DNA of 18,450 nt. Source: Promethearchaeota archaeon (GTDB lineage: Archaea; Asgardarchaeota; Lokiarchaeia; Sigynarchaeales; SOKP01). This document shows, one piece after another, positions 1-6,856 of the stretch (the stretch's first letter is position 1; each line of letters starts with the position of its first letter). The position numbers and the translations under genes are program-made. The stretch lies in assembly GCA_016839845.1 (NCBI GenBank), contig JAEOTL010000341.1, positions 1 through 18,450 of the forward strand, written 5' to 3'. The notes beneath the pieces are model-generated. The model made no database searches. It saw only the letters and a list, made by a program, of their open reading frames with translations, and was not told where the DNA came from.

Positions 1-1146
1 CTAGAAAACACAGAACTTACCGACCTCAAAAATTTGGCTAATAAAATATATTTAGTAGATATTAAAAAGGTTGTAGATACCGGAAATAATCTTATTGAAA
101 AAAAGGAATATGATAAAGCAATGGAAATATTTAAGGAGGCACTGAATCAAACGAACAAAATGTATTTCACTCCAGAAATGGAAAAAGAGGTTAATTATAT
201 AAAAAGTAGAATATATGATGTCGAAGTAGGAATTCTTGTTGGGGAAGGGAAATATTCAGAAAAACAAAAACAAGCAGAGAAAGAGATTGAAAAACTCCGA
301 AAGCGATTAGAATATGCCAAATCAATTGATGATGATACACGGCGAGCTGAAGAAATGAGTAAAATCAAAAAATTGATTGATGGTGTTTATTCTGAGGAAA
401 TTAGATTTCTTGTAGAACAAGGAGACCAACTCGCTGTAAAAGAATCTTTTGATGAAGCCTTTTCCTTTTATGAAAGAGCACTTGAAGTTACTGACCTAAT
501 GGAAGAGCCTGATATAAAAAATAAAGATTTAGTGAAAGAGAGCTATAAGAAAGAACTAATACACAAAACACTTATTGAAATTGAAAATGGGTTGTATGAT
601 ATTGCTATTGAAAACTGTACAAAAGCATTGGAACTGGATGATACATTTGTAGATGCCTTCTATAATATGGGACTTGCATACAGTTTGAAAAAGGAATATG
701 ACAAGGCAATAGAAAACTTTCAAAAAGCAATTGATTATGATAACAATCATATTAAATCTTGGAACCTAATGGGGATAGCATATGAAACTCAAGAAAATCA
801 AGCTAAAGCATTAGAATGTTTAAAGCAGACAATAGAAATCGATCCTAATTTTTCTGAAGGCTGGTATAATATTGGAAATATCTATAAGCAGGTAAATCAA
901 GAAGATAAAGCTATTGAATATTATATGAAAGCAACAGAATTGGATTCTAATTTAGCAAGAGCATGGTTTTTCATGGGATTCGCCTATTATGATAAGAAAG
1001 ATTATAATAATGCCATCCAAAATATCGAAAAAGCCATAGAGTTAGATCCCACGCTTACTCAAGGCGTGAGTGAACATATTGAGGATTTAAAAAATATCAT
1101 GAATAAACTTCAAGAATCCCTTACTTTGGCTTTCAAAAGTAGATAA
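1..1146 (+). CDS. TPR-repeat protein, 5' end outside the window
   Basis: The reading frame is open to the first base of the window (33 nt of sense codons precede the TTG at 34), so the true start most likely lies upstream and the gene is 5'-partial; 381 residues are visible. The C-terminal half consists of tandem tetratricopeptide repeats: nt 547-1056 encode five contiguous 34-residue units with the typical pattern (W/Y at 4, G at 8, Y at 11, A at 20, A at 27, P near 32), for example in the units starting VDAFYNMGLAY, IKSWNLMGIAY and ARAWFFMGFAY. More degenerate repeats (EYDKAMEIFKEAL, SFDEAFSFYERAL) and a highly charged helical stretch (nt about 245-385) come before. TPR arrays are protein-interaction scaffolds; partner and role cannot be told. 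There is no signal peptide or membrane segment in the visible part, so it is probably cytosolic. It runs convergently into the flavoprotein gene with a 29-nt gap. Confidence 0.85.
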   Translation, partial: LENTELTDLKNLANKIYLVDIKKVVDTGNNLIEKKEYDKAMEIFKEALNQTNKMYFTPEMEKEVNYIKSRIYDVEVGILVGEGKYSEKQKQAEKEIEKLRKRLEYAKSIDDDTRRAEEMSKIKKLIDGVYSEEIRFLVEQGDQLAVKESFDEAFSFYERALEVTDLMEEPDIKNKDLVKESYKKELIHKTLIEIENGLYDIAIENCTKALELDDTFVDAFYNMGLAYSLKKEYDKAIENFQKAIDYDNNHIKSWNLMGIAYETQENQAKALECLKQTIEIDPNFSEGWYNIGNIYKQVNQEDKAIEYYMKATELDSNLARAWFFMGFAYYDKKDYNNAIQNIEKAIELDPTLTQGVSEHIEDLKNIMNKLQESLTLAFKSR

Positions 1147-1175
1147 TTTTTCAATCGGATTCTTTAATATCGCTA

Positions 1176-2444
1176 TTATAAAAGTAGGGCTTTAAGAAAT
1201 TTTGGACTTAACGCAATTTTTGTGAGAGTGGGGAGCATTCCAAAGAGTTTTTCCCCGACATATCTATCATTAGCTACGATATGTTTTGAAAGATCTTGAT
1301 TTATATAGGCCTCGTAAATGTACTTCCTACAAGTCTTATTTTCACTAAGTAATTTAGTATAAAGACGCCACAATGACTTTACAGAGGAACTGTTATTATA
1401 GATTAAATACTCAAGGGCATTTCCGTTTTTAAAATAGGTCATCAAGACTCGCTTGACTTCATTATCATAATGATGTAATTCAGACGCTGTAAAATTATTC
1501 TCATTCTCAAATAAAGGTTTGATTGTCTTAGAGGCAATATCTGCACATGCTACTCCTGGTAATAATCCTTCATAGAAGAAGGCAGTAACAATCCCGGCAG
1601 CCTCCCCTAAAACAAGAACTCGATCTCCTGAAAACCTTTTTATTGGGTGTTTAGAAATGTTACCTACTAATGCCTCAGATAAATTATATGATAAACCCTT
1701 AACGATGGGTTGAATTAGCTTATAGTTTTTTAATATTCTTTCAAGTTTTGAAATAATTTCTTCCTTAGATTGGTGTTTGTCTCCCAAATATCCTGCCGAA
1801 ATTCTTTCTACTCCTTTATTAAAGAAAAAAGGACCATTTGTAGAAATCTTAGGATTAATATGGAAAGTATAATTGATGTCGAGATTTTCATTGACTTTAT
1901 CTTCATCACCGAACATATGGAGATAAACGCCTGTATAAGAATCTGGGACTTCAAATCCTAGCGATCGCTGCAGTTCAAAGCCTCGTGAACCAGTTGCTAG
2001 TGCTAATAACTTGGTTGAATAAGATTCTCCCTTAGAATTGAATAATTCTAAATAATCGCTATGTCTATTGATACTAGTGATTCGTTCATTGGATTTAAAG
2101 ACTCCTCCTTGGTTTTCTAATTGATTTAATAATTCCCTTATAAAATTCTCTGTGTAACTTACATTCCCTAAGGGAACTCCAAATTCAGTTGAATCAATTA
2201 TACCATTATATTCATCACTCATATAATTTGAAGTTGTATGAGGTGTAGGGAAGATCTCCTTGTTATTCCAGTCAATTTCCTCTTTGATAAAAGGTTTATT
2301 ATGCTCAGGAAAAATATTAGTTCTAAGTGGGATCTCTTTCTCATAATCCTGAGCCTCAATAAGAAGTGTTTTGGCGTACTTTGAGCTCTTCAAAGCGAAG
2401 GTTGCCCCAGCTATGCCAGCACCAATGACGATCACATCATACAT
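1176..2444 (-). CDS. FAD-dependent oxidoreductase, geranylgeranyl reductase-like
   Basis: A 422-residue flavoprotein. The N-terminus (residues 3-30) is a Rossmann FAD-binding motif, VIVIGAGIAG with the ribose-binding Glu at the end of strand 2 (LLIE). ATGSRG sits at 150-155, and GDRVLVLGEAAG at 273-284 is followed by an EGLLPG loop, the layout of the geranylgeranyl reductase/PHBH-like group. Archaeal members saturate the isoprenoid chains of membrane lipids or of quinones. The GD motif is altered: where the family usually has GDAAG, this protein has GEAAG, keeping an acidic residue. Length is normal for the family. The start ATG at 2444 puts the FAD motif directly at the N-terminus and there is no strong SD before it. 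It lies 92 nt downstream of the longin/roadblock-like gene on the same strand, so the two may share a transcript. Substrate is unproven; other FAD monooxygenase/halogenase-like roles are possible. Confidence 0.8.
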   Translation of the reverse strand: MYDVIVIGAGIAGATFALKSSKYAKTLLIEAQDYEKEIPLRTNIFPEHNKPFIKEEIDWNNKEIFPTPHTTSNYMSDEYNGIIDSTEFGVPLGNVSYTENFIRELLNQLENQGGVFKSNERITSINRHSDYLELFNSKGESYSTKLLALATGSRGFELQRSLGFEVPDSYTGVYLHMFGDEDKVNENLDINYTFHINPKISTNGPFFFNKGVERISAGYLGDKHQSKEEIISKLERILKNYKLIQPIVKGLSYNLSEALVGNISKHPIKRFSGDRVLVLGEAAGIVTAFFYEGLLPGVACADIASKTIKPLFENENNFTASELHHYDNEVKRVLMTYFKNGNALEYLIYNNSSSVKSLWRLYTKLLSENKTCRKYIYEAYINQDLSKHIVANDRYVGEKLFGMLPTLTKIALSPKFLKALLL

Positions 2445-2536
2445 ACTTAATCAATACTCAAACTTCAATAAAATTACAATAAATAATTAATTCAAGGTTT
2501 TTAAGTTTTAGATAATCTCTTCCCGAGTATTAGTGG

Positions 2537-3295
2537 TTAAATGATATTGATAATTTTATTGGCAATTCGATCGAGGTTAACCTCAGCCCAGCCTAAGGGA
2601 ACTACAGTATCATACAGAACCACTATCAATAAAGGATCCAGTTTCCATGGAATGTCGATAATTTTTGAAACCATTTTCTGACCATTCTCTAAACGACTAT
2701 AAATTTCTGGAAGTGTGAGCGACCCTACTCTGTATCTAATTTCTAATTCTTTCAAAGAATTCACTAACACCTCATTTGGGAGGGATGTGTATATTACATT
2801 CCCTTTTATAGAGAGAAGAGCTGCCCCGATTACCTCATTTTCATATATTAACTCTTTAAATACATTAATAACTTTGCTATAGAATACCTTACTTGTATAA
2901 ATCTCTTCTTCTCCCGTTATGATTGAATCTACCAACTCGTCATACTTTGGCTCATCAATTTGTTGATAATCCTTTATGACTGACGGATCTGGAAACATAT
3001 CGAAAAACTCATCTGCAATTCTGGTTAATCGGGAACTTACAAATAGAAGACTTGCGCTTGAGTCACACAAAATTGTAAAGATAAATTCATCTTGTACTTT
3101 AAAGACAAATCTTAACTCACTCATCTCAAGGACTTCGGGTGTTTTTTTTGAAATCACATTTTCAGAAAATGAAAAAATTGCTGAGAAAAAGGGTGTAACT
3201 AAATTAACTTCAATATTTTCAAAATCTTTTGTGAAATTTCGACTGTAAATACAGATACCCGTTCTTTTTAAGATGAAAAGTGAATGTATTTTCAT
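2537..3295 (-). CDS. longin-like plus roadblock-like domain protein (Asgard type)
   Basis: This 252-residue soluble protein has no signal peptide or membrane helix. Residues 1-125 have the look of a longin/profilin-like fold: MKIHSLFILKRTGICIYSRN (strand, turn, strand), a helix (LVTPFFSAIFSFS), a strand set (LRFVFKVQDEFIFTILCDSS) and a long helix (RLTRIADEFFDMFP). Residues 137-252 resemble a roadblock/LC7 module: helix VFKELIYENE, strands VIGAALLSIKGNVIYTS, helix NEVLVNSLKELE, strands around KMVSKIID and LLIVVLYDT, and helix LDRIANKIINII. Proteins of both folds are expanded in Asgard archaea, where they are thought to bind Ras-like small GTPases, as their eukaryotic relatives do in vesicle trafficking and Ragulator-like complexes. 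The call is from fold pattern only; sequence identity to named families was not tested. It could also be two longin-like domains. A CTTATAAG box sits about 26 nt before the ATG, allowing a leaderless mRNA. Confidence 0.65.
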   Translation of the reverse strand: MKIHSLFILKRTGICIYSRNFTKDFENIEVNLVTPFFSAIFSFSENVISKKTPEVLEMSELRFVFKVQDEFIFTILCDSSASLLFVSSRLTRIADEFFDMFPDPSVIKDYQQIDEPKYDELVDSIITGEEEIYTSKVFYSKVINVFKELIYENEVIGAALLSIKGNVIYTSLPNEVLVNSLKELEIRYRVGSLTLPEIYSRLENGQKMVSKIIDIPWKLDPLLIVVLYDTVVPLGWAEVNLDRIANKIINII

Positions 3296-3316
3296 GTAGA
3301 TTAATACCTAATGACT

Positions 3317-3324
3317 CTTATAAG
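3317..3324 (-). promoter_or_regulatory. TATA-like box of the longin/roadblock-like gene
   Basis: CTTATAAG is centred about 26 nt upstream of the ATG at 3295, the distance between an archaeal TATA box and the transcription start, so the message may begin at or next to the start codon. The 8-bp word is its own reverse complement and recurs at 3345-3352 within the longer repeat A(C/G)TCTTATAAGTA (3314-3326 and 3342-3354). Confidence 0.4.
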
Positions 3325-3435
3325 TAGAATTAAAGGATGTTAGTCTTATAAGTATTTTTAATGAAAGAAAGAGTGGATTATAATGATATTATCTTTGCTA
3401 TTATGTAGATTTTCTGAGGATTTCGCTATAATAAT

Positions 3436-3457
3436 GTGATTTTTTATATAAAATCAC
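3436..3457. promoter_or_regulatory. perfect palindrome around an AT core, possible operator
   Basis: GTGATTTT (3436-3443) and AAAATCAC (3450-3457) are exact inverted repeats flanking the 6-nt core TTATAT. The core with its flanks also reads as a TATA-like element. The site lies 70-90 nt upstream of the thioredoxin gene and about 150 nt upstream of the divergent longin/roadblock-like gene. A dimeric regulator binding over a promoter would leave such a footprint; a short RNA hairpin is the alternative. Regulator and regulation are not shown by the sequence. Confidence 0.4.
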
Positions 3458-3526
3458 GATATTTAAATTCCAAATTTTACTTCTTTATATTAAGAATATA
3501 CCATTTTTATTTTCTTTAGGAGTAGT

Positions 3527-3946
3527 TTGAACCTTAAAATGTCTGACGATGAATTAGAGAAAATTAGACGGAAAAAAGTCGAAATGCTATTGAAATTTCA
3601 GGCAATGCCCAGAGAAATTATTACAATTAATAATGCTGAAGATTTGAATAGACTCACTAACGAATTTAGCGATAGAATAGTCGTTATAGATTTTTGGGCT
3701 GTGTGGTGCTCACCCTGCAAAATTTTTGCCCCAATTTTTCAAAAAATTCATGAGGAATTTTATACTCACTTTATTTTTGCGAAGATAAATGTTGACGAGA
3801 ATCCCCAAATTGCTCAGCATCTAGGTATTACTTCAATCCCAACGACGGTATTGTTAAAGGGAGATAAAGTATTACGTAAATTTGTGGGTCTTATGAATTA
3901 TTCTACATTAAAAGGCATGCTTGAAAAACTAAAACCTGAGTTATAG
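3527..3946 (+). CDS. thioredoxin-family protein with charged N-terminal helix
   Basis: A 139-residue cytosolic thioredoxin fold that catalyses thiol-disulfide exchange. The active site WCSPCK is at residues 60-65, preceded by VVIDFWA, and the cis-proline loop SIPTT is at 103-107, followed by the LLKGDKV strand. The dipeptide between the active-site cysteines is Ser-Pro rather than the classical Gly-Pro, which tunes redox potential modestly in this superfamily. About 30 residues before the fold form a charged helix (MSDDELEKIRRKKVEMLLKF), an extension seen in archaeal thioredoxin-like proteins. The TTG start is supported by AGGAG at 3518-3522 (spacing 4); the in-frame ATG at 3539 is the alternative, with a long 16-nt spacing. 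TTTATATTA at 3484-3492 could be its TATA box. It stands alone, with a pyrimidine-rich 94-nt gap to the transporter gene. Confidence 0.9.
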   Translation: MNLKMSDDELEKIRRKKVEMLLKFQAMPREIITINNAEDLNRLTNEFSDRIVVIDFWAVWCSPCKIFAPIFQKIHEEFYTHFIFAKINVDENPQIAQHLGITSIPTTVLLKGDKVLRKFVGLMNYSTLKGMLEKLKPEL

Positions 3947-4010
3947 ATTTGCATTTTCTCCTTCTCTACTTAACCTTATTGTCTTTCACCCATTTTCCCT
4001 TGAGAGGAAT
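3947..4010 (+). terminator. pyrimidine-rich region after the thioredoxin gene
   Basis: Downstream of the stop codon there is a run of T/C-rich sequence (TTTTCTCCTTCTCT, CTTTCACCCATTTTCCCTT) without an obvious hairpin. Archaeal RNA polymerase commonly stops at U-rich tracts, so this is a plausible termination region separating the thioredoxin and transporter genes. Confidence 0.3.
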
Positions 4011-4020
4011 CTTTTTAAAG
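4011..4020 (+). promoter_or_regulatory. TATA-like box of the MFS transporter gene
   Basis: CTTTTTAAAG is centred about 26 nt before the ATG at 4041 and is preceded by a purine-rich GAGAGGAAT that could act as BRE. No Shine-Dalgarno sequence lies between box and ATG, consistent with leaderless transcription. Confidence 0.4.
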
Positions 4021-4040
4021 AATTTTATTTATTTAGTATT

Positions 4041-5396
4041 ATGAAAAATAGATCTCGTCACTCCTCTCTTTTATCGATCTTCTTATTTATCGTTATTCTG
4101 TCCTTAGTTTATTCCGTACAAAATATGATTTCCCCAAATCTTGAAAGAATATCAAAATATTTTGGGTTCGGGGGAACCACTGCAGAATTAGGAGTGTTAA
4201 CATCTACATTTACTATATTATCAGGGATTTCAATACTATTTTTTGGTTATCTTGCTGATAAAATTACACGGAAATGGATTGTTCTTTTTGGGGCGCTATT
4301 CTACTCAGTCTTTTCCATTCTGACAATTTTAGTCCAACCAAATTTTTATGGTTATATTTTGTTTTTCATATTTACTTCATTGAATGGCATCGGATTTGGA
4401 GCTATTATCCCGAGTATTTTTTCTTTACTTGGTGACCTGGTATCCAAAGATGATAGATCAAAGGGATTTTCTTTCTTTTCGGTAGCTTCTCTTTTTGGGA
4501 TGGCTTTAGGATTAATTATAGCCACCTTAACCGGACCAGTTGATTGGAGGTTTTCTTATTTAATAGTAGGTATTTTAGGCTTAATCAATACCCTAATTAT
4601 TGTACTGTTTAAAGAACCATCTCGAGCAGGAAAAGACCATTCACTATTACTAGAAAAAGATGGGATAGAATACACTTATCGAATTAATACCTCCGAGTTA
4701 AAGGTAATTTTTCAAAAGAAGTCAAATATATGGTTGATAGTAAACTTTGTGGACACAATTCCAACAGGAATAATTCTATTTCTGATATTCTACTATATGA
4801 AGGATTATCATAATGTTTCTGAAGATGTTTCACTTGTTTTCTTAGGAACGATCTTAATAAGTACTCTCTTTGGTACGCTGATATTTGGATACGTTGGAGA
4901 CAAACTCTTTAAAAAGGGTAATAAGCGAGCAAGAGCGCTACTAGCCCTCATGGGAAATATCGTCCCAATACCTCTATTATTCATTGCATTAGTAATACCG
5001 TATATGGTGCCATCTGGTGTTTCTATTGGAGAATTATTAGCCATTCCCTCTGCATTAATCATGCTTGTTTTAATGATGCTTGGAATGTTCTTTAATGGCG
5101 CTGTCAACGGAAATTGGTTTGCCAATATTGTAGATTTAAATCTTCCAGAACATAGAGCCACTACACTCGCAACTGCAAATTTCTTCGATGTGATTGGAAG
5201 ATCACTTGGACCATTGATCGGGGCATTTATGATGGATGCATTTAACTCGTTAATAGGGATGATGATGTCAATAGTTGCTTGGATTTTTCTCCCCTTCTTC
5301 TGGATCCCTGTTCTTAAAAATATGATTCCAGAAATGGAATCAACTGAAAAGATATTTGCCGAAAGGTTAAAAGATCTAATGATCACAAAACCTTAA
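4041..5396 (+). CDS. major facilitator superfamily transporter
   Basis: A 451-residue polytopic membrane protein with about 12 hydrophobic helices split by a central cytoplasmic loop (residues about 190-225, KEPSRAGKDH and following). The MFS signature motif A occurs in both halves: GYLADKITRKWIVLFG at 69-84 between helices 2 and 3, and a related GYVGDKLFKKGNKRAR at 283-298. The stretch HRATTLATANFFDVIGRSLG near helix 11 resembles the Spinster/SV2-like branch. Such proteins move small molecules by uniport or proton-coupled transport; the substrate cannot be read from sequence. Length is typical. No SD precedes the ATG; a TATA-like box 26 nt upstream suggests a leaderless message. The gene ends 10 nt from the convergent ferredoxin gene. 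Its proximity to an acyl-CoA-type catabolic region makes export or uptake of an organic acid possible, but this is inference. Confidence 0.88.
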   Translation: MKNRSRHSSLLSIFLFIVILSLVYSVQNMISPNLERISKYFGFGGTTAELGVLTSTFTILSGISILFFGYLADKITRKWIVLFGALFYSVFSILTILVQPNFYGYILFFIFTSLNGIGFGAIIPSIFSLLGDLVSKDDRSKGFSFFSVASLFGMALGLIIATLTGPVDWRFSYLIVGILGLINTLIIVLFKEPSRAGKDHSLLLEKDGIEYTYRINTSELKVIFQKKSNIWLIVNFVDTIPTGIILFLIFYYMKDYHNVSEDVSLVFLGTILISTLFGTLIFGYVGDKLFKKGNKRARALLALMGNIVPIPLLFIALVIPYMVPSGVSIGELLAIPSALIMLVLMMLGMFFNGAVNGNWFANIVDLNLPEHRATTLATANFFDVIGRSLGPLIGAFMMDAFNSLIGMMMSIVAWIFLPFFWIPVLKNMIPEMESTEKIFAERLKDLMITKP

Positions 5397-5406
5397 GAAA
5401 TACTTT

Positions 5407-5625
5407 TTACCAAGCATGGTGGTTAAGTATCGCATTATAAGGACATGTATCTTGACAGGCACCACATTCTATACAATCGGCAATATTTTCTGCGTTAACC
5501 TTTTCGTCAATAATTTCATAGACCTCAGCAGGACAAACGTTTACACATTCCCCTGAAGCTTGACATAAATCTAAATCAATTTCAACCCAATTACCGTTTT
5601 CTTCCCATTTTTTAACGTTCAACAT
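5407..5625 (-). CDS. small ferredoxin, 2x[Fe-S], with an incomplete first motif
   Basis: A 72-residue low-potential electron carrier. The second cluster motif, CIECGACQDTCP (Cys 51, 54, 57, 61), is the complete C-x2-C-x2-C-x3-CP pattern. The first, CQASGECVNVCP (Cys 21, 27, 31), has Ser24 where the second cysteine is expected, so one cluster probably lacks a cysteine ligand and may be [3Fe-4S], or [4Fe-4S] with a non-cysteine ligand. Related archaeal ferredoxins with C-x5-C in motif I are known, so this is a family trait rather than damage. The N-terminal WVEIDLDLC strand and C-terminal NAILNHHAW fit this group. It is transcribed away from the OYE-like gene across an 87-nt shared upstream region, which makes it a candidate electron donor or acceptor for that enzyme (inference). 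Confidence 0.92.
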   Translation of the reverse strand: MLNVKKWEENGNWVEIDLDLCQASGECVNVCPAEVYEIIDEKVNAENIADCIECGACQDTCPYNAILNHHAW

Positions 5626-5721
5626 AATTTTATAATTGTTAATGTATGACTTTAGAAATTATTGAATAATTAGTAACTTAAAATTAAAGTTTAGTGCTAA
5701 ATAATTATAGATGTGAATAAA

Positions 5722-6843
5722 ATGAGTTTAATAACTTTATTTAGTCACAAAAAAATAGGAACAGTCACGGTAAAGAATCGAATTGTCCGCTCCGCAACCT
5801 TTATGCACATCGCTGAAAAATATGGATTCATCGGAGAAAGTTATCTCAAAGTTTATGATCAGCTAGCAAAAGGCGGAACGGGTTTAATTATTACAGGAGC
5901 TGTAGCAGTAGATCCTTCGGGAACAGGAGGACCTTATCAAGTCTGTTTATATGAAGATTCTCATATGCCAGGACATAAAAAGTTGGTTGAAGCTGTTCAT
6001 GAATATGGTGCTAAAATTGCTCCCCAAATTCAACATATTGGTCGTCTGGGAGTGCACCCTAAATACCCAACTATTGCCCCTTCAGCTGTACACTATAATG
6101 TTACGGGAATAACACCGCGAGAACTTACTACAGAGGAAGTAAAAGATTATATTGGAAAATTTGTTAAGACGGGGATTAGGGCATATGAGTGTGGGTATGA
6201 TATGGTCCAATTGCACGGCGCTCATGGGTATTTTCTCACTAACTTCCTCTCACCTTATACTAATCTTCGAACTGATGAGTTTGGGGGTACCACCGAGAAG
6301 AGGACAAAGATTTTGAAAGATATCTTTAATGGAATTAGAGATGAGGTGGGCAAACAGTTTCCAATATTGATCAAATTTCAATCTCAAGACTTTATCCCGA
6401 ATGGTATTACAGAAGATGAGGGTGTTGAAATTGCGAAGATCCTTTCAAAGATAGGATTTGATGCATTAGAACCTAGTGGGGGAGGAGCTGAAGCCCAATT
6501 ATCCAAAGTTGGTCGGATTACTAGTAAGGTTATAAAGAAAGATGAGGATGAGAACTATTTCCTACCTGTTGCTAAAAGAATCAAGCCATTTTTAGAAGAA
6601 TGTAAGTTAATCCTTGTAGGAGGAATTCGAAATCCGATTAAGGCAGAAGAAATGTTAAAGGGTGGCATGATTGATTTTATATCACTTTGTAGACCACTTA
6701 TATATGAACCTGAACTTCCCAATCGCTGGGAGGGTGGTGATCTTTCGCCCCCAAAATGCATAAGTTGTAACTCGTGTTTTGTAACTATGGAAAAGGGCCC
6801 AGTATATTGCGTTACCAAAAAGAATTTGGAAAAAAAAGAATAA
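5722..6843 (+). CDS. Old Yellow Enzyme-family / 2,4-dienoyl-CoA reductase-like FMN oxidoreductase
   Basis: A TIM-barrel FMN enzyme that reduces activated C=C bonds. Counting from the GTG at 5713, the signatures are KNRIVRSAT (21-29), QIQHIGR (105-111), QLHGAHGYFLTNFLSP with the substrate-binding His pair (166-181), RTDEFGG (186-192) and the FMN phosphate region VGGIR (302-306). A cysteine cluster follows the barrel, CISCNSC-x10-C (349-366), matching the place where 2,4-dienoyl-CoA reductase and trimethylamine dehydrogenase bind [4Fe-4S]. Unlike those ~650-residue enzymes, the protein stops right after the cluster, so the FAD/NAD(P)H domain is missing and electrons must come from a separate partner; the adjacent divergent ferredoxin is the obvious candidate. 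Start is ATG 5722 or GTG 5713; neither has a clear SD. It is followed 13 nt later by the CDF transporter gene, probably co-transcribed. Confidence 0.88.
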   Translation: MSLITLFSHKKIGTVTVKNRIVRSATFMHIAEKYGFIGESYLKVYDQLAKGGTGLIITGAVAVDPSGTGGPYQVCLYEDSHMPGHKKLVEAVHEYGAKIAPQIQHIGRLGVHPKYPTIAPSAVHYNVTGITPRELTTEEVKDYIGKFVKTGIRAYECGYDMVQLHGAHGYFLTNFLSPYTNLRTDEFGGTTEKRTKILKDIFNGIRDEVGKQFPILIKFQSQDFIPNGITEDEGVEIAKILSKIGFDALEPSGGGAEAQLSKVGRITSKVIKKDEDENYFLPVAKRIKPFLEECKLILVGGIRNPIKAEEMLKGGMIDFISLCRPLIYEPELPNRWEGGDLSPPKCISCNSCFVTMEKGPVYCVTKKNLEKKE

Positions 6844-6856
6844 ATAGCTGAGAAAG

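Noticed and set aside
2976..3248. A 90-codon + strand frame opposite the longin/roadblock-like gene.
   Set aside because: A shadow of a gene with convincing domain pattern; no SD or TATA element at a useful distance.
4808..5386. A 192-codon open frame on the minus strand.
   Set aside because: It lies wholly inside the MFS gene, which has clear family motifs; the antisense product has no recognisable domain and mirrors the codon pattern of the sense gene.
5663..5712. AT-rich sequence between the ferredoxin and OYE genes as a riboswitch.
   Set aside because: No stable stems or conserved riboswitch elements are visible; the stretch is too short (87 nt in all) and reads as ordinary divergent promoter DNA.
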